From the NCBI GenBank assembly GCA_016213845.1, contig JACQZN010000035.1, positions 1-64,000 of the forward strand: a stretch of 64,000 bases of DNA. Direction: 5' to 3'. Under the pieces are notes generated by a model. That model was not told the origin of the DNA and ran no database searches. It saw nothing but the letters and a program-made list of their open reading frames with translations. The DNA comes from Candidatus Wallbacteria bacterium (lineage in GTDB: Bacteria; Muiribacteriota; UBA6191; JACPRK01). Below, piece by piece: positions 7,661 through 15,413 of the stretch; position 1 is the stretch's first letter, and each line of letters begins with the position of its first letter. A program made the position numbers and the translations under genes.

Positions 7661-8590
7661 CTAAGCTGCCATCGCCAGCTGTCCGGCCGTGACCAGCTCG
7701 ATCTCTGTTTCCAGCTGAATGCCGACTTCCGCCATCGCCTTGGCCTGAACCTGGGCAATCAGCTCCAGGACGTCGACAGCGCGCGCGTGACCTGTGTTGA
7801 CGATGAAGTTGGCGTGCTTCTCGGAGACCTGGGCGTCGCCTACGGAATGACCCTTCAGGCCCAGCTGATCGATGAGCGCGCCCGCGGAGCAGCCCTTGCC
7901 CGGGTTCTTGAAGACACAGCCGGCGCTGGCCATCTTGAGAGGCTGGGTCTTTTCCCGATAGAGCCCGTACTCCTTCTGCTTGCGCTGGACGTCGCGGGCG
8001 TCGGCAGACTCTCCCCGGAAGGTGGCCTCGGTGAGGATGAAGTCCTGGCGTCCCTTGAGTGCGGTACTGCGATAGGCGCCCCGCAGGGCGGCGGCCGGCA
8101 GTGCGATCTCTTCGCCCATCCGCGTCACGGCCCGGACGCCGATCAGCTTCGAATGCAAATCCTGGGCGAACGCGCCTGCGTTGACGGCGACGCTGCCGCC
8201 GACTGAGCCCGGGATCTGGGCCGAGAACTCCAGTCCCGCGATCCCCGCCCGGGCGATGAGGTTGGCCATCCGTGGCAAAGACATCCCGGCGCCGGCCGTG
8301 AACAGGCCGTTCTCGCCATAGGTGAGCTCCGAAAAGCCGTCGCCCAGAAGCAGCAGTACGCCGGGGTAACCCTCGTCGGGGAAGAGCAAGTTGCTCCCCT
8401 TGCCCACCATCCGGTAGGGAACGCTACGCTCGGCCAGGAAGCGCAAGACGTCGCGCAGCTGCTCCGGCGTGTGGGCGCGAGTGACGGCCCAGGCTGGGCC
8501 CCCGATCCGGAACGTGGTGACGTGCGTTGCCGCTTGATCGAACTGGGTGTCCGGCGCCAAGGCATCCAGGCCTCGAACTTCGGGTCGCAT
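7661..8590 (-). CDS. murB: UDP-N-acetylenolpyruvoylglucosamine reductase MurB
   Basis: FAD- and NADPH-dependent cytoplasmic reductase that converts UDP-GlcNAc-enolpyruvate to UDP-MurNAc, the second committed step of peptidoglycan synthesis. The FAD-binding signatures TTFRIGGPA, VGKGSNLLFPDEGY and GLEFSAQIPGSVGGSVAVNAGAF are clear, with SAGCVFKNP further on; this layout (YREKTQP before the cysteine segment) suits a type II MurB. The 309-residue length is normal. The start ATG at 8590 overlaps the murC stop in ATGA. Confidence 0.95.
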   Translation of the reverse strand: MRPEVRGLDALAPDTQFDQAATHVTTFRIGGPAWAVTRAHTPEQLRDVLRFLAERSVPYRMVGKGSNLLFPDEGYPGVLLLLGDGFSELTYGENGLFTAGAGMSLPRMANLIARAGIAGLEFSAQIPGSVGGSVAVNAGAFAQDLHSKLIGVRAVTRMGEEIALPAAALRGAYRSTALKGRQDFILTEATFRGESADARDVQRKQKEYGLYREKTQPLKMASAGCVFKNPGKGCSAGALIDQLGLKGHSVGDAQVSEKHANFIVNTGHARAVDVLELIAQVQAKAMAEVGIQLETEIELVTAGQLAMAA

Positions 8591-10191
8591 CAGTGCTTCT
8601 CCACGAAGTCGAGGAGCATCTGCCCCATCTTGTAAACGTCGCCGGCTCCGACGGTCATGACCGTGTCGCCGGGTTCGAGCTGACTGGCGATGAGCGGGAG
8701 CAGCTTGTCGTGGCTCTCGGAGCTCTTGATCTGCACGACGTAGTTGTGGCCCTGGACCATGTGCTGGTAGATGAGGTCGCTCGAAACGCCCTTTCGGAGC
8801 GTCTCGCCGGCAGAGTAGACGGGCATCAGGATCACCACGTCCGCGTCGCGGAAGGAGCGCGCGAAGTGCGGGGCCAGAAGCTCCGTTCGCGTGTAGCGAT
8901 GAGGCTGGAACAAGACGACCAGCCGGCGCGGTTTGGAAAGGCGCACCGAAGCGAGCGTCGCGGCGATCTCGGTCGGATGGTGTGCGTAGTCGTCGAAGAC
9001 CCGGATGCCCTTCTTCTCGCCGATGAACTGGTAGCGCCGCTTGACGCCTTTGAAGCTGGCCAGCCCGCGAGCGACGTGCTCGGGTTTGACGCCCTCCGTC
9101 AGCGCGACGGCCATCGCGGCGATGGCGTTCTGCAGGTTGTGGCGGCCTGGGATTCCCAGCTCGTAGTGGCCGGCAGGCTTGCCGTGAACCAGCAGCCGGA
9201 AAGTGCTGGAGCCGGCCTTGCACTCGATCTGGTCGGCGCTGTAGTCGGCGGGAAAGTCCAGACCGTAGGTAATGCAGGGGACTCGCACCTTCGGGAGCAG
9301 CTCGCGGATCGGACCGTTGTCGGTGCAGGCGACGACGTAGCCGCTCGGGTCGACGTGGTTGATGAAGCGCTCGAACACGTCCACCAGCCGATCGAAGCTT
9401 CCGTAGAAGTCCATGTGGTCGTCATCGATGTTCGTCACGATGGCGATGCGGGCCGGCAGGTACAGGAAGCTGGCGTCGCTCTCGTCGGCCTCGGCAACCA
9501 GGTACTCGCTCTGGCCGAAGCGGACGTTGTTGCCGTTGTTCTTGGCCTCGCCGCCCACGATCAGCGTGGGGTCGAAGCCGCCCTGCTCGAAGAGCCAGGA
9601 AGTGAGACTGGTGGTCGTCGTCTTGCCGTGGGCGCCGGCGACTGCAATGCCCTTCTTTGCGGCCATCAGCCAGCCGAGAACCTCGGCGCGCTTTCGGATG
9701 GGGAGCCCGTGGTCACGCGCGGCTGCCAGCTCTGGGTTCTCCTGCTGGATGGCGCTGCTGATGACGACGACCTCGGTGTCGTTCTCGATGTTGGAGGCCG
9801 CGTGGCCCTTGAAGATGCGGGCGCCTCGATTCGTGAGGCGGCGGGTGGCGTCGCTCTCCTTCATGTCGGAGCCGCTGACCGCGAGGCCGCGCTCCAGGCA
9901 CATCTGGGCGATGCCGCTCATGCCGACCCCGCCGATGCCTATGAAGTGGAGCTTCTTGACGCTCTCGAGCCGGGAGTAGTCGAACCTTTCGGGAAAATGG
10001 GGCCAGGCGGTCTGCATAGGCGTGGTCTCACTGGGTCGTGGCTTCCGACGAATCGGCCGCTTGGGGGCGAGCTTCGGGGAGGCTGGCGATGGGACGGAGG
10101 AAGGGTCAGACGCTGAGGGCTTCTGCCCTCGACTCTGAAATCGGTTCGCGAGGACCCGGCCCGAAGGCGCGGCGGCGTCTTTGCGTCTCAT
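8590..10191 (-). CDS. murC: UDP-N-acetylmuramate--L-alanine ligase MurC
   Basis: Cytoplasmic ATP-dependent ligase adding L-Ala to UDP-MurNAc. The N-domain has HFIGIGGVGMSGIAQ, the central domain the P-loop GAHGKTTTTSL, and the C-domain FQPHRYTRTELL. The ATG at 10191 overlaps the ftsW stop (ATGA) and has GGAGGATGAGGA directly upstream, so I keep it although it adds 58 Pro/Ser/Arg-rich residues before conserved sequence. An ATG at 10017 would give a conventional-length protein. It lies directly after ftsW; murG, usually between them, is missing. Confidence 0.93.
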   Translation of the reverse strand: MRRKDAAAPSGRVLANRFQSRGQKPSASDPSSVPSPASPKLAPKRPIRRKPRPSETTPMQTAWPHFPERFDYSRLESVKKLHFIGIGGVGMSGIAQMCLERGLAVSGSDMKESDATRRLTNRGARIFKGHAASNIENDTEVVVISSAIQQENPELAAARDHGLPIRKRAEVLGWLMAAKKGIAVAGAHGKTTTTSLTSWLFEQGGFDPTLIVGGEAKNNGNNVRFGQSEYLVAEADESDASFLYLPARIAIVTNIDDDHMDFYGSFDRLVDVFERFINHVDPSGYVVACTDNGPIRELLPKVRVPCITYGLDFPADYSADQIECKAGSSTFRLLVHGKPAGHYELGIPGRHNLQNAIAAMAVALTEGVKPEHVARGLASFKGVKRRYQFIGEKKGIRVFDDYAHHPTEIAATLASVRLSKPRRLVVLFQPHRYTRTELLAPHFARSFRDADVVILMPVYSAGETLRKGVSSDLIYQHMVQGHNYVVQIKSSESHDKLLPLIASQLEPGDTVMTVGAGDVYKMGQMLLDFVEKH

Positions 10192-11345
10192 TCCTCATCC
10201 TCCTCGTCGGGCCGACGGGCCCACTTGCCCATCGACTTGGAGAGTCGCTCGCGCTCCCCTGCTAACGAAATGTTCAGAATGATCCCGATGCTGGCCATGC
10301 TGAAGAGGAGCGAAGAACCGCCGTAGCTTATGAAAGGCAGCGTGACGCCCGTGGTCGGCGCCAGCCCGATGACCACGGAGATGTTGAGGATGACCTGCGT
10401 GATGATGCCGCCGATCAGTCCGAGGGCAAGCAGCATCCCGTAAAGGTCGGGCGAGTTGAGCGCCGTCCTCAGACCTCGCCACAGGAGCACGACGTAGAGC
10501 GAAAGCACGATCGCTCCGCCCACGAACCCCAGCTCCTCCCCGATGATGCTGAAGATGAAGTCCGTGTGCTCTTCGGGCAGATAGAGAAACTTCTGGTGGC
10601 TCTGCCCGATGCCGACGCCCAACCAGCCCCCCGAACCGAGTGCGATCAGCGACTGGATCAGGTGATAGCCAGCTGCGTACTGAAAATCGAAAGGGTTGAG
10701 CCATGCCCGAAACCGCCGCAGCCGATAGGGCTGTAGCTGGATCAGCGCCGCGATGCCGGCGATGCCCATCAAGCCGAGCATGCCGATATGCCTCAGGTTC
10801 GTGTAGGTCACCAGCAGCAGCAGGAATCCGATGCAGCCGACGATGACCGCCGATGACAGGTTCGGTTGCTTGAGGATGAGGAGGCAGACGACCCCGACGA
10901 TCATCAAGTTCGGCAGCAGGAAGTCCTTGAAGCTGTCGCGCTTGCGATAGTTGCGCGCTAGCCGGTCGGCCAGGAAGAGCGAGACGGCAAGCTTGGCCAT
11001 CTCCGCGGGCTGGATCTGGAAGCCGAAGAACGAGACCCAGCGCGTGCTGCCCTTCACGGTCTTGCCGAGCGGCGTGTAGGTTAGCAACAGCAGCGTGAGC
11101 GTGAGCAGCAGCCCGGCCGTGGCGTACGGACGTAACTGCCTGTAATCGGTGACCAGGAAGAACAGAAACACGAGCGAGCCGACCACCGACCAGGCCAGCT
11201 GCAACTTCACGAAGTGGAACTTGTCCTTGTAGATCTCCAGACTCCCGACGCTCGATGCCGAGAAGACCATCACAAATCCGAGCCCCATCAGCACGACGAA
11301 CGTGAAGAAGAGCTTCTGGTCTATGTAGGCGGCTGAAAGCTTCAC
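10188..11345 (-). CDS. ftsW: Lipid II polymerase / cell division protein FtsW (SEDS family)
   Basis: Polytopic SEDS glycosyltransferase that polymerises lipid II at the septum together with FtsI. About ten hydrophobic segments are evident, with family landmarks GLGFVMVFSASS, FGFQIQPAEMAKLAV, LPEEHTDFIFSIIGEELGF and TTGVTLPFISYGGSSLL. Length is 385 residues. The start is GTG at 11345, overlapping the murD stop in GTGA. The C-terminal acidic end (RPDEEDEE) encodes the Shine-Dalgarno-like stretch used by murC. Confidence 0.95.
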   Translation of the reverse strand: MKLSAAYIDQKLFFTFVVLMGLGFVMVFSASSVGSLEIYKDKFHFVKLQLAWSVVGSLVFLFFLVTDYRQLRPYATAGLLLTLTLLLLTYTPLGKTVKGSTRWVSFFGFQIQPAEMAKLAVSLFLADRLARNYRKRDSFKDFLLPNLMIVGVVCLLILKQPNLSSAVIVGCIGFLLLLVTYTNLRHIGMLGLMGIAGIAALIQLQPYRLRRFRAWLNPFDFQYAAGYHLIQSLIALGSGGWLGVGIGQSHQKFLYLPEEHTDFIFSIIGEELGFVGGAIVLSLYVVLLWRGLRTALNSPDLYGMLLALGLIGGIITQVILNISVVIGLAPTTGVTLPFISYGGSSLLFSMASIGIILNISLAGERERLSKSMGKWARRPDEEDEE

Positions 11346-12733
11346 CGCTCCGCAAGTTGTCGGACCAGCTTCTTGAAGACGCGGCCCCGGTCCTCGAAGT
11401 CGCGGAACATGTCGAAGCTGGCGCAGGCCGGGCTGAAGAGCACGGTGTCACCGCTGGTGGCCAGCCGCCGGGCCAGTCCGACGGCCTCCTCGAACGACTG
11501 GGCCAGGTGCACGCGGAGCATGCCTTCGAGCTGCGCGCGAATCTTGTCCCGGCACTCGCCCAGCGCCACCACGGCCTTGATGTGGTCCTTGCGCCCCTCG
11601 GCCAGCTGCGCAAAGTCCAGACCCTTGTCACGGCCGCCCAGCATCAGCACCAGCTTCGAGTGGGAGTTCTCGATCGCGTAGCGCGTGCTCTCGACGTTCG
11701 TCGACTTGGAGTCGTTCACCCACCGCACGCCATCGACCACGCCGACGGGCTCCATCCGGTGCTCCAGCGGCTGGAACACCTGGACAGCCTGGCTGTAAGT
11801 GCTGTCCGGCAGCCCGAGCCCCTTGCCCGCGGCCACGGCGGCCAGCAGGTTCCAGAGCACCGCGTGGTAGTCGAACGGGAGCTGGCCCGACAGGCGTCCC
11901 AGCTCCGCAAGCACCTGTCCTGTCGCCCTCCAGACAACCGTCTCCGACGCAGCGTCGTAATGGACGTCGCCCGGTTCTCCTCCCCACGAAAAGGAGACTT
12001 TCCGCGCCGCGTGGCTGGCCAGGTGCGTCCGCAGGTACTCGCAGCCCGCCGGGTAGACGGCCACGCCATCGGGTCCGACATTGTTGAATAGCCGGAGCTT
12101 GGCGGCGAAGTAGTTCTCCTGGGTCCCGTGCCACTGATGGTGGTTGGCGGCCAGGTTCGTGACGATTCCGGCCCGGACGCAGAAGCGGTCGATCGTGGCA
12201 AGCTGGTAGCTCGAAACTTCGACGACGTACCAGTCGACCTCTGGCCGCTCCAGCACGGCCAGGGAGAACGGGTACCCGAAGTTGCCGACGCAGAGGCTCT
12301 TCATGCCCGCAGCCCGCAACACGGCGTCCACCAGCGCGACGGTCGTCGACTTTCCGTTGGTGCCCGTGACGCCAACCAGCGGCTTGCTCGTCATTCGGCT
12401 GGCCAGCTCGATCTCGCTGATGTAGGGAAGACCGGCTCTCTCGATCGCCTGGAAGGCCGGCGTGTCTGGATGGACGCCCGGGCTCAGAACTGCCAGGTCC
12501 ACCGAGCTCAGGACGGAGTCCGGCAGCCGGCCCGTGTGGAGCTGCGCTGCGCTCCAGGGGCCGGGCGGAAGGGCCGAGGCCTGGTCGTCGTAGAAAACTA
12601 CGGTTCGTCCGCGGGCCAGAAGCAATCGTGCTGCAGCCTGGCCGCTCTTGCCGACACCGTAGACGAGAACACGGGCCGGAATCTCCGGAACGCCCCGGGG
12701 GGCCGGGACTGGGTGGTGGGCCTGATCGGTCAT
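11342..12733 (-). CDS. murD: UDP-N-acetylmuramoylalanine--D-glutamate ligase MurD
   Basis: Cytoplasmic ATP-dependent ligase adding D-Glu to UDP-MurNAc-Ala. Seen are RVLVYGVGKSGQAAARLL, the P-loop GVTGTNGKSTTVALV, the Mur ligase HRMEPVGVVDGVRWVNDSKSTN segment and GGRDKGLDF near the end. Length is 463 residues. I choose ATG 12733; a TTG at 12790 would lie only about 6 bases from the predicted transcription start of the promoter at 12803-12832. Confidence 0.94.
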   Translation of the reverse strand: MTDQAHHPVPAPRGVPEIPARVLVYGVGKSGQAAARLLLARGRTVVFYDDQASALPPGPWSAAQLHTGRLPDSVLSSVDLAVLSPGVHPDTPAFQAIERAGLPYISEIELASRMTSKPLVGVTGTNGKSTTVALVDAVLRAAGMKSLCVGNFGYPFSLAVLERPEVDWYVVEVSSYQLATIDRFCVRAGIVTNLAANHHQWHGTQENYFAAKLRLFNNVGPDGVAVYPAGCEYLRTHLASHAARKVSFSWGGEPGDVHYDAASETVVWRATGQVLAELGRLSGQLPFDYHAVLWNLLAAVAAGKGLGLPDSTYSQAVQVFQPLEHRMEPVGVVDGVRWVNDSKSTNVESTRYAIENSHSKLVLMLGGRDKGLDFAQLAEGRKDHIKAVVALGECRDKIRAQLEGMLRVHLAQSFEEAVGLARRLATSGDTVLFSPACASFDMFRDFEDRGRVFKKLVRQLAER

Positions 12734-12802
12734 CTTTCGGGGAGCGGCTCCGGGGGGATCTTCGTAGCATTGATGCGGTCCTGGAGCCAAGTTGAATGGG
12801 GG

Positions 12803-12832
12803 ATTCTAGCACGTTTTCGGCCCCGAGGACAA
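12803..12832 (-). promoter_or_regulatory. Candidate sigma-70 promoter upstream of murD
   Basis: On the minus strand TTGTCC (12827-12832) and TAGAAT (12803-12808) are separated by 18 bases. This would give an internal start for murD-ftsW-murC-murB-ftsQ-ftsA, consistent with the 223-base gap after mraY. Confidence 0.5.
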
Positions 12833-12956
12833 CTCGGGCCGTCCCGGTGGCACGATTTGTATGAATCTCTGCCAGAGGGCGCGCGGGAACAGGGGCCAAG
12901 ACGGCCGGCGTCCAGCAGGATTCTCCAAAGGCCGGCAATGACCTCGCCGGTCCGGC

Positions 12957-14021
12957 TCAGCCCGTCACGTTCCGGCCGCCGAGCATGCCGTTGAAGCCGA
13001 GCAGGCTCAGTCCGACCAGGGCGAGCATGATCGTCAGAATCCAGAACCGGATGACCACCTTCGGCTCTGCCCAACCGAGTTGTTCGAAGTGGTGGTGGAT
13101 GGGGGCCATCCGGAAGACCCGCTTGCCTCTGAGCCGGAAGCTGGCGACCTGGATGATGACCGACAGCGCTTCGATGACGAAGATGCCGCCGATCACCACG
13201 AGAAGGAGCTCCTGCTTGACGAGGACGGCGACCGTTCCGACGGCGCCGCCGAGCGCCAGCGACCCTGTGTCTCCCATGAAGACCGACGCCGGATACGTGT
13301 TGTACCAGAGGAAGCCGACGCAGGCGCCGACCATCGCCGAGCAGGCCACGGTCAACTCTCCCGAGCCGGGGACGTACGGGATGTTGAGGTGGTGGGAGAA
13401 GTCCGCGCGGCCCGCGACGTAGGCGATGCCCGCATAGGCCAGGGCGACCCACATCTGGACCCCGGTGGCGAGCCCGTCGAGCCCGTCGGTCAGGTTGACC
13501 GCGTTGCTGGCGCCGACGACGACCAGCATCACGAAGGCGATGTAGAAGATGCCGAGGTCCCATTCGCGGCCCGCCAGGGGAACGAAGATGGTCCGGGAGA
13601 AACCGCTGGCCTGGTAGAGGTAGTAGCCGAGTCCGGCCGAGAATGCGATCTGGCCGGCCATCTTCGCCGCCGCGGTCATGCCGTCGGCCTTGCGCTTGGC
13701 GACCTTCATGAAGTCGTCGAGGAAGCCGACGACGGCCAGCCAGACCAGTGAGATCATCACCGGGACGGTGAAGCGCGTAATCTTGGCCCAGAAGAGCGTG
13801 GAGATCAGCATCGCCACGAGGATGACGATCCCGCCCATGGTCGGCGTCCCCTGCTTGGTGGCGCGGTGGCTCTGCACACCTTCCACGCGCACCTGCTGGC
13901 CGATCTGCATCGCCTTCAGTCGCTCGATGACCCACGGTGTCAGGGCGATGCTGATGACGAAGGCCGTGACGAGTGCGTAGATGGCTCGGACGACGATGGA
14001 GGCGAAGACTGAGCTGAGCAT
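12957..14021 (-). CDS. mraY: Phospho-N-acetylmuramoyl-pentapeptide-transferase MraY
   Basis: Integral membrane enzyme that makes lipid I from UDP-MurNAc-pentapeptide and undecaprenyl phosphate. Landmarks are the substrate-binding KQGTPTMGG, FLDDFMKVAKR, SNAVNLTDGLDGLA, VFMGDTGSLALGG and the histidine cluster APIHHHFEQLGW, spread among about ten membrane helices. Length 354 residues is typical. The ATG at 14021 fits the family N-terminus. It is separated from murF by the kinase and a plus-strand gene. Confidence 0.96.
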   Translation of the reverse strand: MLSSVFASIVVRAIYALVTAFVISIALTPWVIERLKAMQIGQQVRVEGVQSHRATKQGTPTMGGIVILVAMLISTLFWAKITRFTVPVMISLVWLAVVGFLDDFMKVAKRKADGMTAAAKMAGQIAFSAGLGYYLYQASGFSRTIFVPLAGREWDLGIFYIAFVMLVVVGASNAVNLTDGLDGLATGVQMWVALAYAGIAYVAGRADFSHHLNIPYVPGSGELTVACSAMVGACVGFLWYNTYPASVFMGDTGSLALGGAVGTVAVLVKQELLLVVIGGIFVIEALSVIIQVASFRLRGKRVFRMAPIHHHFEQLGWAEPKVVIRFWILTIMLALVGLSLLGFNGMLGGRNVTG

Positions 14022-14080
14022 TTCGGTCGCTACAGGGTACAGGGGCCGCCCGGCGTTCGGAACAGAAAACGGGCCAACAG

Positions 14081-14163
14081 AAAATGGGGCAAGTCGAGTG
14101 GGGTGCCCTGGTTGGGAAAATGGGGCAAGTCGAGTGGGGCGGGTTTTGGGGTGCCCTGGTTGG
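14081..14163. repeat. TGGGG-rich direct repeats between mraY and a divergent gene
   Basis: A 23-base block starting AAAATGGGGCAAGTCGAG occurs at 14081-14103 and again at 14117-14139; the 15-base GGGTGCCCTGGTTGG follows each copy (directly after the first, after a short insertion in the second). TGGG recurs at 14085, 14099, 14113, 14121, 14135 and 14147. The repeats sit 60-140 bases upstream of the mraY start and upstream of the plus gene at 14311. Confidence 0.75.
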
Positions 14164-14310
14164 TTTCCTGCGGGGGGGAGAAGTTTCGTTCTCCCTGGCG
14201 CGGGGGGCGGGGGACTGTGTTGATGCGGGCTTTCGCGCTGGCACGATCCTTCTATGGAGCGGGGGGGCCGCCCGGGGCAGGGCAGGGCCGCAAGACTGGA
14301 GGAGGTCGCC

Positions 14311-15402
14311 GTGGTGAGAGAGCTTCGCAGGAGCTTGGTCGCGCTGGTCGCGGGGTGGGTCCTGAGCACGGCGGTCGTCGGGGCCGAGGAAGCGCCCGAC
14401 TTCGAAGACCTCATGGCGGCAGAGCCCGTCGCCGCCGTCGCGCAACCGGAGCGCAGGCCTTCACGGGAGCGCCAGGAGGCGCTCGCGGCGGAATTCGGGC
14501 TGCTCTCCGGGGCCATCCAGACCTCGCTCCGCGCGCTCCGCAAGGCCGGCGAGAGCTCCGGCGGCGACCATTACTTCTCCCCGTCCTATCAGCCCTACGA
14601 GACCAGGCGCGACGAACAGGGGCGGCTCCAGCTGGTGGGGGCGACCCTGCACTCACCGGGCAAGCGGCCTACGGACGGCCGCGGGAACCACGACTTTGCC
14701 TTTCGCTACGGATTGGCCGAGCAGTTCAGGGCTCCCTTGCCCTACTTGTCGGCGCTGGGCCGCCGCTCCGAGCCGTCGTTCGCCCGGCTGGTCCGCCTCT
14801 ACGAGCGCGAGCTCCGGGCGCTTGCCGGGCTGCACGTGCGGGGCCCCGAGCGCCAGTGGGGCAAGCTGGTGCTCTCCGCCTGGAAGGCCATCCTGAGGGC
14901 CGACGCGCGGCTGACTGCGCTGGGCGAGCTGGCGCGCGCTGGCCAGAGGCTTTCGGACCTTCCCGCCGCGCCGGCTGGAACGGACGCCAAGCTGCGCGAA
15001 CTGATCGACCTGGCCCGTCTGGCCCTGGGAGTCAATGAATCCGACGGCTCCATCGACAGGGCGCGGGCCCGCAGCGCCTTCGATCTTTCGGAGGAAGGCT
15101 CCGCCCTCACCGGCAGGCCCTACGAGTACCGTCTCAAGCCCGAGCTGAAGACCCGCGTTGAACGCATCCTGTCGGCCTTCCCGCGAGGGTCCTCGGGTTC
15201 GATTCATCCAATGGAGGAAGTGGCTCGCGTTGCGATGCGGCCGTTGCTCGCGCCGGTCAAGGTCTACCCGGCGCTGGCCCTGCTCTCCAACCAGGAGAGT
15301 CGCGCTACCCAGACCCTGGTGATCGGCGTCTTCCATCTCAGTCAGCAGCTGCAGGCGCTGGCCTCCTTCATCGACGCCGCGCGCCTGGGCGAGGCCGACT
15401 GA
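14311..15402 (+). CDS. Predicted exported protein of unknown function
   Basis: I do not recognise this 363-residue protein. It starts with VVRELRRSLVALVAGWVLSTAVVGA, a convincing Sec signal peptide with a likely cleavage before EEAPDFEDLM. The mature part is helical and Arg/Ala/Leu-rich, with a conserved-looking block GNHDFAFRYGLAEQFRAPLPYL near the middle and no obvious catalytic motif. The start GTG at 14311 is supported by GGAGGAGG 6 bases upstream. It is the only plus-strand gene inside the minus-strand dcw cluster and converges on the Ser/Thr kinase gene, 11 bases from its stop. A periplasmic role in envelope assembly is possible but only from location. Confidence 0.65.
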   Translation: MVRELRRSLVALVAGWVLSTAVVGAEEAPDFEDLMAAEPVAAVAQPERRPSRERQEALAAEFGLLSGAIQTSLRALRKAGESSGGDHYFSPSYQPYETRRDEQGRLQLVGATLHSPGKRPTDGRGNHDFAFRYGLAEQFRAPLPYLSALGRRSEPSFARLVRLYERELRALAGLHVRGPERQWGKLVLSAWKAILRADARLTALGELARAGQRLSDLPAAPAGTDAKLRELIDLARLALGVNESDGSIDRARARSAFDLSEEGSALTGRPYEYRLKPELKTRVERILSAFPRGSSGSIHPMEEVARVAMRPLLAPVKVYPALALLSNQESRATQTLVIGVFHLSQQLQALASFIDAARLGEAD

Positions 15403-15413
15403 CCCCGCGTGCT

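Noticed and set aside
8591..9223. Long in-frame extension upstream of murB.
   Set aside because: It overlaps murC entirely in another frame; the MurB family start and the ATGA overlap fix the start at 8590.
12851..12866. TGGCACG followed by TTTGT as a sigma-54 promoter.
   Set aside because: The -12 TTGC element is missing at the required spacing.
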